From Tribonema minus (taxonomy: Eukaryota > Sar > Xanthophyceae > Tribonematales > Tribonemataceae): 64,000 bases of DNA. The number at the start of each line of letters is the position of its first letter. The first letter of the stretch is position 1. A program made the translations under genes and the position numbers. The notes below the pieces were generated by a model that had not been told where the DNA came from, made no database searches, and saw only the letters and a program-made list of their open reading frames with translations. Location of the stretch: assembly GCA_017506865.1 (NCBI GenBank), contig JAFCMP010000547.1:1426001-1490000 (forward strand), written 5' to 3'. Below are positions 44,901 to 56,466 of the stretch, piece after piece.

Positions 44901-47900
44901 GTAACTCCTCAAGTACTTCACAGTATGTACTACCTACTCCCCATGAGGCCCACACACTTGAAGTTCAGACTTCCTCGACCAGATAGCCGGTCGCGCAATG
45001 TACGTCAGCGCTGCTGACCGATGGCGCTGTGCTGCCGCTGAGGCGTGTGCCCACCTTGCTGAGCACTGCGCTGCAGCAACCTCAGGACAGTGGCGCTCCA
45101 ACAATGGCAGCGCTCATCAGCGGTGACAGTGCTCCGCAAGCAGACCAGCGCATGCGCCGCGTTTGGCGGCGCGCCATGGTCGCACCGACGCAGTCGAGCA
45201 GTGCCTCAGGCATCAGCGCTCAGCATGGCGCGTGTGCATTGAAAAAGCCCCCGTCTTCAGGGGAGTAGAGATTGATGCCGGTGCTGCATTTCCACTTCTT
45301 GCGGCCACTTCAAGCAAGAGTCGCCGCAGGGCCTCCAAAGCGCTTCAGGCGCGGACTTGCCTCATACATCGTTGGGGATAGTCCAGAGTACGCGGACACG
45401 TGGAGAAGGACGTGAGTCAACGCGCTAACAACACATGCATAGCGCTCTCGCCTAGGGTTAACTACGGTGACCCTAAATGTACGCGCAGACCTAGCCGCAG
45501 CACAACACCACCACACCACACACACGTACAGCACATGCACGCACACCTGGCGCGCCTTCTTCTGGGCGTTGGAAGCGCCGCCATCGCCGCTGCCGCCGCC
45601 GCTGCCGCCGCTGCCGCCCGCGCTGCGCTCGCGCTGTGCGCCGCCGCCGCGCGCTTGCTGCGACGATGCCTCCAGCTTCGCCGCCGCCGCCTGCCGCGGC
45701 AGCAGCGCGTACGGGCCAAAAATCAGTACCAAATTGAGGCAAACTCTGAATATTTAGTGCACAGAAAGGATATTTCTCAGGTACTCTGTACTCACTCTTG
45801 AGTCTGGGAACGGTGGCGTGGACATGCAGCAGCGCTCAGACAGAGGCGCGCGCGGCGCTGCTTGCCATCGCGACCTCCGCTTGAGACTTCAGGGTTTAGC
45901 TGAGCCCTGACCCCACCCCTACCCCTGGACTACTTCGTATCTCGGTTTGCGCGATGACGTTCCGCTGCTGTGCAAGAACTAACCCTAACCCTATTCCTAA
46001 GTGCCCCCGCATCAGAGGCGAAGCTGCGCAAACACGAGTGCTTACATCAAATTTTAAGTTGGACTTCGTCAGCACTCAACGCACGTTCAGGTGACGTGCC
46101 CCCGTAGGGGGACTCCATGCCCGCAGAGCGGAGAGTACGGCCGAAGCAATGTTTCAAACTGCATGCCAGTGCCGATCCAGTGGTTCGAAGCGCTTATGCA
46201 TACACGCTAGGCGCATATTGCACCACATAGTCCCCTACATTTGTACTTGTGAAGTATGAGTAAAGTTCAAGCGCAATGCTCAGCAACATGCCCCCCGTAC
46301 ACACGCTGCACGGAGGAGACACACCATGGTACGAAGCAGTACGCTTAGTACATCGCAACAGGCCTCTAGGAACGCATGGTCTAACACTTGTTGCAAGAAG
46401 CAAGCGTGCAGATCAGTGCTGGCGTGCAGGGCGTTTTGAACTCGGCGACCGCATAGCTCAGCGTTCAACTTCAAGCAGAAAAACGTCGCTCTCACCCGCA
46501 GGAGCGTCGCCAGCACAGTTGAAGTTCTCTCCTCCAGCGCGCGCCAGTGCAAGGTGAGACGCTCCACAGGTGCGGCCCACCATGCGTGCGCGCGCGCGTG
46601 CGCCGCACCCTGCACCCACCACTGCCTTAGCCACTCAAACTCGAGCTCCGACAGCAGCGCCTGTCGCAGTGAGAATGGGCTAAGTATATTAGCAAGTAGT
46701 GACTGGCGGCTTCACGATGAAACTTGATGAACAAGTTGAAGAAGCGCGCGTGCGCCGCGCCCTGCACCCACCACTGCCTCAGCCACTCAAACTCAAGCTC
46801 GGACAGGAGCGCCTGTCGCGGTCAGAATGGGCAAAGAAATTGAATGGCGGCTTCACAAACTTCATGACAAAGTTGAAGTAGGGTGACGCGCCCTGCGCCT
46901 ACACTGCCTCAGCCACTCAAACTCGAGATCGGGCAGCAGCGCCTGCGGCCATGACGGAGGGCTTGACCGTGATGGTGATCAACTTCAAAGCTAAATTGAA
47001 GTAGGATGTGTGCGCCGCCCCCCTGCACGCACAGCCACTCAAACTCGAGCTCGGGCAGCAGCGCGTGTCGCAATGAGAACGGGCGTCACGTGAAATGATT
47101 GGCTTGACCAGGAAACTTCATGAACAAGTTGAAGTAGGCCGCGCATGTGCCGCGCCCTGCACCCACCACTGCCTCAGCCACTCAAACTCAAACTCGGACA
47201 GCAGCGCCTGTCGCAGCGTGAATGGTTTGAATGCTCAATGGAGGCTTTACGATGAAAGTGTATGCAAAAGTTGAAGTAGAGCACGTGCGCCGCGCCCTGC
47301 ACATACCACTGTCAAACTTAAGCTCGGACAGCAGTGCCTGTCGAAATGAGAAGCGACTGTCGCAATGAGAATGGGCTTCACTTGAAGTGATCGGCTTGAC
47401 CAGAAAACTTCATGAACAAGTTGAAGTGGTCCGCGCATTGCCTCAGCCACTCTAGCTCGAGCTCGGACACCAGCGCCTGCGGCATTGACAAAGGGCTTGC
47501 CCGTAAACTCAACAATCAAGTTGAAGTAGGACGTGCGCCACACGCCCACGCCCTGCATCCAACACTGCCTCAGCCACTCAAAACTCGAGCTCAAACAGCA
47601 GCGCCTGTCGCAGTGAGAATGGGCTAAATGATGAATGAATGGCGACTTCACAATGGAACTTCATGCAAAGGTTGAAGTAGCGCGCCGCGCCCCGCACCCA
47701 CCACTGCCTCAGCCACTCGAACTCGAGCTCAGAGAGCAGTGCCTGCGGCAATGAGGGGGAATTGACTGTGATGCGCTTTTCACCAACATGCCATACTTCA
47801 TGAACGAGTTCAAGTAGGATGTGTGCGCCGCACTGCCCACCACCGCCTCCACTGCTCAAATTCCACAGCACCAATCGCAATGTGGCTGCGCTGCTGAGAT

Positions 47901-50900
47901 AATGAGTGCTTTCGGGTATGCGTACAATATGGCCGCTTTTTGGTATCAAGGATCCAACATTGACCGCTGTGCGCTGTGGAATAATGCCTTGAACTGTGAG
48001 ATGTTGTGCTTCATGACGAGGTTGAAGTACCAGACCCGACAGCTACAACTTGGTGAAGTTGAAGTTGATATGCCCAATGCCTACACGACCACCTCAGCCA
48101 CAGAAGCTTAAGTGTAGCTAGCTCAAGCAGCAGTGCCTGACTCGTTTGGATTAGGGCTAGGATGACGCGCTCAACTCTCAGGGCGAAGGCAGGACGAGTA
48201 ATCCTAACCCTAAACCTGAGCGGTGCAGCCGCACTCATATGCTCTCCATGTATGCTTCCGTGAAAATGCTTCTATGTATACACGCAGGCGGCGCAGGCTC
48301 ACGCGTATGCTCTCTCTCCCTCCAGTTATAAGACCTGCTCATGGAGTCAACAAGCTTCAAGCACATGAAGTTCACGAAGCGCGCGCACCTGCTGCGCCAG
48401 CCACTGCTTGAGCGTCCGCTTGTGCGCGCCTTGCTGCACACAACAGGGGCGGACACGGCAAGCAAGCACACAGCAGGAGGGGGGGGGGGAGGGGGAGGGG
48501 GGTCAAAGAAGCCAGATGCTGGTATCCGTCTGCCGCCAACTTGCCCTAATCTGGCTGCGCCCGTGCGCGTTCTAGGGGTAGGGGTAGGACTAGGTTTACG
48601 AGGTGATTACGGGAGGGCACCAAGGCGCAGTGCAACACTCGCGCATTCACGTGTCTCCAAAATGGCTGATGAGAGTACATGGCCGCAGCAGCAGCATTAC
48701 TACGTGCAGCAGCAGCGGCGGCGTACACAAGAGGCGGATGAGCTGGAGCCGCAAGTGCGAATACAGCGGGTGACGTGCCTCACTGTCGTCTCAACGCAAG
48801 GTCAGCGTTGCACATTTGGCAGCGACACGCGACACGCGAGGAGCGCTGGTGTGCCTGCGGCCGCGGCAGCAGCAGCAGCCGCCGCCACAGCAGCAGGAAA
48901 ACAGCGCACTCCCGCAGCGTTCAAGAGCGTCAGTGCATGTCGTAGCGACGCGCATGTAGTGCAAGTGCGGCCGCGGCAGCGGCGTCAGCAGTAGCCGCCG
49001 CCGCCGCCAGCACAGCAGCGGCAGCAAGGGGCTTTTAGCCCACTAAAGGCACTGCGGCAGCGCTCAGGAACGGCAGCAGCGCTGGCCTGCCCAGCAATGG
49101 CAAAAACGCTCATCCAATGCGAGTCACAAGCGTGGCAGCGGCAGCAGCACTCAAATTCTCCCAGAAAGCACTGAGAAGCGCTTGCCCGTGCGAGACCGCA
49201 GCAAGCGCAGCGCGCGCACGCGCCGGTAGTGGCAGCGCTCAGCTACTGAGTGGCAGCAGCAGCAGCGCTGACGCGCGGTGGCGCACGGCAATGTTCGACC
49301 GCATGGCAGCAGCAGCAGCAGCCGCCGCCGCCGCAGCCGCCGCAGCAGCAGCAAGAGCAGCGTGCGCTGCGCCAGTGCTCATCTGACCGGCAACGCCAGC
49401 GGCGCTCACCCTAGTGACAGCAGCGGCAGCAGCTTTCAGAGATGTGACAGCGACAGCATGCGACGGCGCATAGCAGCGCTCGACCGTGATGGCAGCAGCG
49501 GCAGCAGCGCTCACCTGGATGATGGCGGCGCAGCGCTCCTCGAGGTGCGCCAGCGTGTGCCCCTCGCGCTTGGCGACGCGGTACGTGCTGGCGTAGCGCG
49601 TCGACTCTCCCGCGAGCACCGCGTGCTGCGGCGGAACAACCGGTGAGAGAGTTCAAGAGTACACTTGGGAAAATGCTTGGCGGCGCGGTACATGCTGGCA
49701 ACTGCGGCATATCAGCCAACGAGAAAAGGAGGTGTGCACTTGAAGTAGCGCTTAAAGTAGCGCTTGGCGACGCGGTACGTGCTGGCGTAGTGCGTCCACT
49801 CGCCTGCGAGCACCGCGTGCTGCAGCGGATCAGTACAGGACAGAGTTGAGGATCAGCCAGTGAAAAGCGTTGATGTATGCGCTTTAAGTATGTGCTGGCG
49901 TAGCGTATCGACTCGCAGGCGAGCACTGCGTGCTGCAGCGGATCAGCAAATGAAGGAGCTGAAATGTACGCTTTAAGTAGCGCTTGGCGACGCGGTCCGT
50001 GCTGGCGTAGCGCGTCGACTCGCCCGCGAGCTCCGCATGCTGCGTGGCGGATCAGCCAATGCAAGAGATGGGAATCAGCCAATGAAAGAGTTGCAGTGTA
50101 CGCCTGAAGTATCTGTGCGTGGACTTGCCCGCGAGCACCGTGTGCCGCAGCAGATCAGCAGAGAAAGAGGTGAGGATCAGTCAACGAAAGAGTTGAAGTG
50201 TGCGCTTGAAGTATCTGCGCGTGGACTCGCCCGCAAGCACCGCGTGCTACAACAGATCAGCACAGGACAAAGTTCAAGTGTATGCTTGAAGTCTGCTGGT
50301 GTAGTGGGTGGACTCGCCCGCGAGCACCGCGTGCTGCAGCGGATCAGCCAAACACAGGGTTGAGGATCAGCCAATTAAATAGCTGAAGTACTGCCTGACA
50401 GCGCGGTATGTGCTGGCGTCGCGCATTGACTCTCCCGCGACCACCGCGCGCTAGCAAATAGAAGAGTTGAAGTGGGCGCTTGAAGTAAGGTTTCACATCC
50501 CACTTTTGCCGCGGAGGAGGGTCGTGATCGCAGGTCGCGCGAATCCGCAAGGAAGGACAGGGTTGAAGTTCGGTTTCACATCTGCGTCACGGTGGTAGAG
50601 TCTCACTTCGATTTGAGAATCAAGGTCCTCAAGCAACAAACCCCGAGCGGAATTAAAGCTCGCAACCGTTTTGGTACCAAGGTTCTCAAGCAGAGGCCAG
50701 TAACCGTTTTGGTATCGAAGTTCTCAGGCAGCAGACACCAAGTTGAGTGTTCTGCTCTCACACGTTTGGCGTGCCATTGCTCCGCAGGACACGTGGTACG
50801 AGAGAACGTCAGCAACTTCAGCAATTCGCAGGTTCGCAGGCGCTGCAGCAGACTGCGCGCCGAGCTTCACCTCCTGCTGAAGTCAACGCCACGCGGGAAA

Positions 50901-53900
50901 CGGCGCAGTTGTGCCTCTAACCTTTGACGCTATGGTGGTCAACTCACATGACACTGTAGGCTGGCACCACCAGCTGCTACTTTATCGGCTTGCGGCATGT
51001 GCGCTGGCGCTGTGCTTCAAGCACAAGGCGCGGCACCGCGGTGTTCTGTCCTACTCGATGGCAAGAGGTTGCGCGGTGTCTTCCAAGGTCGTCATACTTG
51101 AACTCTGATGCACGTTCGTACCCAACGCCACGCGCACGCGCCACAACCCTCACAGTTGAAGTGTGATGCACCTCAGCGCCCACACTGACATGGTTCTCCT
51201 ACTGTGTCATGCTCATTCTCGTGCTTCAAAGATATACTCAATAACACGGGAGAGTCACCCACCTGGTGGTGATGGTTGAAGTCGCCGAGCATGTAGTACG
51301 CGGAGCAGCTGGGCAGCGCCACGGCAACCGCGGGCGCCTGCGACACATGCGGATTCAGGAGATATCAGGGTCAGAGTTGAAGTTTGGGCTAGGGTGAAAA
51401 AAAGCAAACGCCTCTCACCGCGGCAAGGAGTCGCTTGGTGGTATGTGTGCTCAGTGGCACCGGTTAGTATCGGGCGTGCGGCGTGGCCAGAACATGCACG
51501 CGATGCGCGACAGGACGCACAAGCTGACCCTAACCCTAGCCCTCATCCTAATCCTACCCCAACCCTCAGCTGCAGGAGACTGGCTAGCGCGTGCTCATGC
51601 CACCTGTATCACTCGCCCTATCCCCAATCTCAGCCGTGTGCAAGCGCATGCACCCTCGCAAAAACTCTACTTCACGCAGACAACAGTAAGCGCTGTCTCA
51701 AGCACACAATTCTGAATGTGGCGTACTCCCAAGTACCAGGTCCGTAACGATACTTTTCGGGGAGTGGATACTGAATGCGTGCCTCCGTTTCACAGGGCCA
51801 CCACTTCTGCCGCGCATTACTTCTCCCCCCCCCCCCCCCCCCCCCTCCCCATTGGCTACATACCCCCACCGTCTGCAAGCACACGCTTGCACAATACGAC
51901 ACCTCCAGCCTCGTACATGCCTAACCCCAACACACCCCCACCTCGCCACCACGGCCGTATTGTCTTACGATAGACCACCGCAAGCGTGCTTGCAGCACGT
52001 CTCGGCGCCATCAGAGCTGGCGCATGTTGGGCGTGCGTGCGTGCGCGTGGCAGGGCTCCACACCTTCCGATCCACACCCCCTCTCCATAGCATCATACAT
52101 GCATACCCCCAATATAACTCCACTCTCTCTCGCTACCGCAGCCCTGTCATCTTACAATGGACTACCAAAAGCATGAACGCAGCATGCCTCAGCACTGCCA
52201 TAAGCTGGCACCTACAGCATCACACATGCCTACATACCCACAACAAAACGCACCATCTCGCCGGTGTGGTCTTGTAATCTGATGATGGACTACCTAAACC
52301 GCGTGCTGCTGCAGCATGTCTCAGCGTTGCCGTAACTGACACCTACAGCCTCATACTTCAAGTACATGCCTGCATACCCCAACACGATGCATCATCTTGA
52401 TGCAGTCTTGTGATCTTACAATGGACTACCTAAAGCGCGTGCACGCATCGCTTCTCAGCACTGCCGGAGCTGGCACATACAGCGTCATACATGCCCAACA
52501 CGACGCACCATCTCGCCGCCGCGCCCCCCTCCTGGTTGCTTCTTCTTGCCCCCTAGGGGCCCCTCGGCGTCGTGCTCCACGCGCAGCGCGATGCGCCAGT
52601 CGGGCGGAGCGCTGGGGTCTGTGCGTGCCACAAGTAGGGTTAGAAGGGTTAGCGCTAGGGGTCTGCACGTGCCACAAGTAGGGTTAGGGTTGGGTGGGGT
52701 CTGCGCGTGCCACAAGTAGGGTCAGGGTTAGACCTGGTTGATTTGGTTGGGCGGACTGCGTGGGGATTGTGCACGCCACAAGTAGGGTCAGGGTTAGGTT
52801 TATCGGGCGGGTCTGCACATGCCACAAGTAGCGTTGGGGTTGAGAGTTCAGTCGGGGGGCGCTGGGGTTTGCGCGTGCCACAAGTAGGGCTAGGGGTAGG
52901 TTCAGTCGTGCGGAACGCTGGGGTCTGCGCGTGCCACAAGTAGGATTAGGGTTAGGTTTAGTCGGCGGAGCGCGGGGGTCTGCATGCGGCACAAGCAGGG
53001 TTAGGGTTAGATTCAGTCGGGCGGAGCGCTGGGGTCTGCGCGCGGCACAAGTAGGATTGGCACATGCAGGGTCAGGGTTAGCACTGCGCACGGCACACAT
53101 TGAGGTGAGCCAGACGGTCAGCGCTGGGGCGACAGCACGCTTAGAGCTAGGGCTAACGTCACCGCTGCGTTAGGTCTGCGCGGCGCGTGAAGGGTTAGGG
53201 CTAGAATTGGGTCCAGTGATGGGGTTTGCGGCTGCGCATCAACGATTGGGGCTTGAGTGAGCTAACCCTAACCCTAACCCTAACCCGGACCCTGCGCGCG
53301 GCACCCGTAGGGCTAGGGCTATGGTAAGCACTAGGCCTGCGTGCTCACAGTTGCCAGGGTTGGCGTAACAAAAGTCTACACACTATCTATCTGCGCACAT
53401 CGGGATCCACCTGGAGGTCAGGGAAACATAGGGTTGAGGTTGGCGCATCAAACGTCTACAAACCGCTATGCGCGTGCGACAGCGCACCACGTGCGTACAC
53501 CCGCTCAGCGCCTGCACACGCGCTTCGGTCATTTGATGGCTGCTCGTGTTCGCAGCTCATGCGTACGCGTCGTCATGTCGTTGACCCTGTGCTCACCAGC
53601 AAGTCCTAGTCGACCTGTGCTCACAATACATACTCTACACATGGACAGACAGTGCAGAAACATATGCGCGTGCGCCGGTCTGGTGGTAGACGGCGATTGT
53701 GGAGAAGTGCTCGAGGCACGAGTCCGCGTGCCAGCTGATGCTCAGTCTAGGGCTATAGTCAGCGCTAGGGCTGCTTGCCCAGGGTCAGGGTCAGGTGGCC
53801 AGGGTTGGCGCATCACAAGTCTACACACTGCGATGTGCGTGCAAAGCGCACGTGCGTACACGCACTCAGAGTCTGCGCGCGCGCCGCTAAGGGTTGGGAT

Positions 53901-56466
53901 TAGGTTAGAATTAGGGTCATAATTAGGGTTAGGGTACATGCGCCCCGCTCACCCGCGTCGGTCTGGTGGTACACGGCGATCGTGGAGAAGTGCTCAAGGC
54001 ACGAGTCCGCGTGCCAGCTGACGCTCAGGCGCTCGCGTCCGTACAGCGGCTCCGCCTTGAGATCCGGCCGCAGCGACGCCGGCTCCATGCGGTTGATCAG
54101 CGCCACCGTGAATTCGCGGCCGCCGCCGCCGCCGCTGCCGCCGCCGCTGCCGCCGCCGCTGCCGCTGCTGTGCTGCCGCGCGCGCGCCGCCAGCGCCGCG
54201 CCGAGCACCTTGACCTGCAGTGTGTGTGTGTAGGGAGGGGGGGGGGGCATGCGCGGTTGAGGTTGGAGAGCGCGCGTTTGAGTTGCTTAGAAAACTGCAG
54301 ACATCGACGATGTTGCCTCAATAAACAAAACAGCATCGGATACGGCTACTTTGTCTATGGTGTGTAGACTGTGGCGCAAGGGCGGAGGCCGGGTATGGCG
54401 CGGAGCGTTGCTGCGGGGGCACCCACACAAGGGTAGGTATAGGTGTATGCAGGGTATGCATGCTGCTGTTGCAGGAGCGGCAGCGCTGTGTCGCCTGCGC
54501 TGCGTCCGCGAGCGCACCCTCCCTGCAGCACTGCTTAGAAGTATGCGGTTGTGCGGACCGGAACGAGACACGTCTGCAGCACGCATCATGCCTACAAGAC
54601 ACGCATTGAGGTGCGTTGCTGCTGAGCGCTGCCGACTGCTGAGCGCTGCTGACTGTGAGCCCCTGCTGACTGCTGAGCGCTGCTGACAGCTGAGCACTGC
54701 TGAGCACTGCGCTGAGCGCTGCTGAAATGCTGAGCACTGCTGCTGACTGCGCACTGCTGACTGCTGAGCAACGCTGACTGCTGAGTGCTGCTGACTTGCT
54801 GAGCGCTGCCTGCTGATGAGCGCCGAGCACTGCGAATAGCAGCTGCTGAGCACTGCTGAGTGCTGAACAATGCTGTTGGAATGCTGGGCAAAGCCGGAAT
54901 GCCGAGCGCTGCTGCGCGCTGACTGACACTGCCGAGCACTGCAGACTGCTAAGCACTGTGTTGAGCGCTGCTGACTTGCTGACTGGCAGAGCGCTGCCGC
55001 CTGATGCGCGCTGAGCACTGCAACACCAATTGCTGAGCGCTGCTGCCTGACCTTGTGCAAGGCGTCGCCGACGGCCGGCTCGCACAGCTCCGCGCGCGCG
55101 TCCCAGGGGTGGCTGAACATGCGCAGCCCGAGGTACTTGTACGTCGTGCCCGGGTCGCCCTGTCGCGGCAGTTACACGGACATACATGCATACCCATCCA
55201 GTTTCGGTCAGTGAGAGCAAGTCATCTGGTCACATATATCGAGGTGGTGCGTGCCGATTTCCCGCAATCGCGGATGGATAGTGGTAGATCATGCTGCCAC
55301 ACCAGACTGCTTCGATCAAAAACGTATTTCCTGAAGCCGTTCAGGAAGTATGCTGTACAGAGGAGGACAAGAATGGGATCACCAGACCTGCTGGTGGCAC
55401 AGGGTGCATATTCACTGCGCTCGAATTCGCTGACGTACTCAACCCTAACCTCGAGCCTAACCCTTGCCTGATTGCTGTGCGTGCACCGGGCGTGATGACC
55501 TGTGCCACGATCGCTGAATGGGACACGGCACGCAGCACATCACGACTACAGTACAATCGCTGTGCGGGGCGCACTTACCAGCAGGCAGCGCGTGACGTAG
55601 GTCTTGGCGCACTTGGTGCCGAGCCCGAACGGCTGCGTGATGTCGGCGCGGAACAGCGTTGCGCCGTCCATAGTCGCAAAGGCGCCGCGCATCACGTCGT
55701 GCACGTCGCCGCCGCTGCCGCTGCCGCCGCCACTGCCTCCGCCACCGCTGCCGACGCCTTTGCGGCCGATTTTGCTGCCGCCGCCGCCGCCGCCGCCTTT
55801 GCTGCCGCTGCCGCCGCCCCCGCCGCCACCGCCGCCGCTGCTGCCGCCGCTGCCGCCGCCGCCGCATGCCGCAGCGACCTGCATATACGCAGCGCAAGCA
55901 CACGTGCTGTGACGTGCTTTGCAATACGTAGCTCCGTGGCCAATGCTTCTAGTGGTGCTGAGGTTTGACATCAGTGCGTCGAACCTGCTAAACCTTCTTC
56001 GATAGTACCGATAGTGGCTGTTGCTCACAAATGTAAGGCCGCAGGCGCACTTCGAGCAGTCGTAGACGATGCAGCGAACGCGTGCGGTGCACAACAGCGC
56101 CGCTGCACACGTGCATCGCAGAGGCAGCGCTGCGCCGCTCACCTGCGCGCACACAGCATGACAAGTACACTTCAAGTGTTCAACGATGAAGTTCAACATT
56201 GCGACGGCGCTGCGCATTCCGCATCTGCACAAGCGCCGTGCACGCTGCCATATGCCACGGCGGCGCCTCTGCTGCTGCATGCCGCCAGCACGAATGACAC
56301 AAGCATCATGGCTGCGCCGTGTAGTTCAACTCTGTGTACTTCAACACTGCAAAGTGGCATCCATAACCGTGGTCTTGCCTGCTGTGGAGTGTCAACCTTG
56401 AACCCCGCATACGCTGCCGCTAGGCACTCGGCGAACTGCGGATCTCCCTCCTGCAGGAACCTGTCC
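41283..56466 (-). CDS. FTO: FTO-type 2-oxoglutarate/Fe(II) nucleic-acid demethylase fused to an ASCH domain (5' end not found)
   Basis: Exons: 56466-56397, 55878-55579, 55159-55052, 54214-53953, 52618-52509, 51337-51263, 49625-49515, 48433-48389 (less sure), 46660-46496, 45690-45547, 44335-44236 and 42940-41283. Phases agree throughout; about 1048 codons are recovered, lacking the first exon(s). FTO signatures: VTRCLLGDPGTTYKYLGLRM, SWHADSCLEHFSTIAVY, CSAYYMLGDFNHHH joined to QHAVLAGESTRYASTYRV, and ELEFEWLRQWWVQG. Equivalents of human R96, Y108, N205, H231, D233, H307, R316 and R322 are all present; E234 is Ser. The last exon starts with FTO C-terminal sequence (GWAARESDAVFKTVPRHARP, PLPPDCAALAARVR). 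It continues into an ASCH/PUA-like domain (42569-42018: APWARMLLSGEKRVETRAY, IVGSVTFGECRAY, VYGWVVSAV) and a basic tail. Family knowledge: oxidative demethylation of N6-methyladenosine/m6Am in RNA, probably nuclear. Confidence 0.92.
43049..43150 (+). repeat. dispersed repeat family A
   Basis: tcgtggccaattgctgcagc agcggcgaccacggtcattg is shared, almost unchanged, with the minus strand at about 56672-56745. It lies in the intron before the last FTO-ASCH exon. The translation SWPIAAAAATTVI is open in both copies but no longer protein is conserved. Confidence 0.75.
43220..43346 (-). CDS. possible exon of unknown affiliation
   Basis: After a poly-C tract and acceptor cgctacag, a frame NGQRAHAVFIVRTILRDAYP to LELHFWPYSPK is open for about 126 bp and ends near a weak donor (AAA|GTATCC). 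Its phase (0 to 2) does not fit between the flanking FTO-ASCH exons (both phase 1), so it is left out of that gene model. The family is not recognised. Confidence 0.25.
43930..44140 (-). repeat. copies of an FTO donor junction (exon 44335-44236)
   Basis: Downstream of the true donor (44236), the exon end (IAAALDQRWQQRQG, here IAAALDQWWLQSQG) and its intron flank (caccttg-, caatg-, gaagaaaccaa-) recur at about 44030-44140. They recur more diverged at about 43900-43990. Thus both ends of this exon were copied. Confidence 0.8.
44380..44800 (-). repeat. tandem copies of an FTO acceptor junction (exon 44335-44236)
   Basis: Five copies of the exon head (plus-strand gcaagcgccttaagccggcg ctgcagttgcaac) with the intron block acaaacgtaacagacgtgaa lie at about 44405-44440, 44490-44525, 44570-44612, 44660-44705 and 44755-44795. 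The period is about 85-95 bp and the translation RRLKALATVEAL recurs. The true acceptor is at 44335. Confidence 0.92.
46720..48140 (-). repeat. about ten tandem copies of an FTO acceptor junction (exon 46660-46496)
   Basis: The exon head (LLSELEFEWLRQWWVQGAA; plus-strand ctcagccactcaaactcgag ctcgga, then cagcagcgcctgtcgca) is repeated near 46780, 46910, 47035, 47170, 47320, 47445, 47575, 47710 and, decayed, 47845 and 48095. The period is about 125-140 bp. Each unit also holds aacttcatgaacaagttgaa gtag. The true acceptor is at 46660. Parts of the frame survive in many copies. Confidence 0.95.
49020..49514 (-). repeat. degenerate donor-junction copies and CAG-rich repeats in FTO intron
   Basis: Downstream of the donor at 49515, short units of the type ggcagcagcgctcacctgg / gtggcagcggcagcagcact recur every 30-80 bp to about 49020. 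They are mixed with (GCA)n and (GCC)n runs. The copies are too decayed to count exactly. Confidence 0.6.
49750..50460 (-). repeat. tandem copies of an FTO acceptor junction (exon 49625-49515)
   Basis: The exon head with the iron-ligand His (HAVLAGESTRYASTYRVAKR; plus-strand actcgcccgcgagcaccgcg tgctgcagcggatcag) recurs at about 49770-49835, 49895-49950, 49980-50055, 50120-50165, 50220-50262, 50300-50347 and 50400-50455. The period is about 70-150 bp. The intron part includes ggatcagccaatgaaagagt tgaagtg. The true acceptor is at 49625. Confidence 0.95.
51940..52500 (-). repeat. decayed donor-junction copies (exon 52618-52509)
   Basis: Downstream of the donor at 52509, units containing catacatgcctacatacccc-type sequence, cgcaccatctcgcc, and caatggactacctaaagcgc recur at about 51925-52020, 52090-52190, 52215-52330 and 52360-52470, roughly every 115-140 bp. 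Confidence 0.7.
52640..53090 (-). repeat. tandem copies of an FTO acceptor junction with telomere-like DNA (exon 52618-52509)
   Basis: About seven copies of gcgctggggtctgcgcgtgc cacaagtagggttagggtta lie between 52655 and 53090 with period about 55-65 bp, upstream of the true acceptor at 52618. Each unit includes the exon start (DPSAPP), the AG and a TTAGGG-like run. Confidence 0.93.
53670..53750 (-). repeat. copy of the FTO HxD-exon donor junction
   Basis: The end of exon 54214-53953 (gagaagtgctc-aggcacgag tccgcgtgccagctgacgct) is duplicated with its donor side. This is the block encoding the iron ligands SWHADSCLEHFSTIAVY. It lies 280 bp downstream of the real one, in the intron. Confidence 0.92.
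54600..55050 (-). repeat. minisatellite of the type tgctgagcgctgctgac next to an FTO donor
   Basis: A 13-20 bp degenerate unit (tgctgagcgctgctgac) fills about 450 bp directly after the donor at 55052. The donor flank itself (minus gtcaggcagcagcgctcagc) supplies the unit, suggesting amplification of the intron side of the junction. Confidence 0.88.

Noticed and set aside
44183..44921. leucine-rich-repeat-like protein (RLKALATVEAL repeats)
   Set aside because: The periodicity comes from tandem copies of an FTO acceptor junction, each holding intron sequence, not from an LRR gene.
46280..48111. tandem-repeat protein with ELEFEWLRQWW units
   Set aside because: Each unit is separated by intron DNA and stops. 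Only the last unit continues into the real FTO exon.
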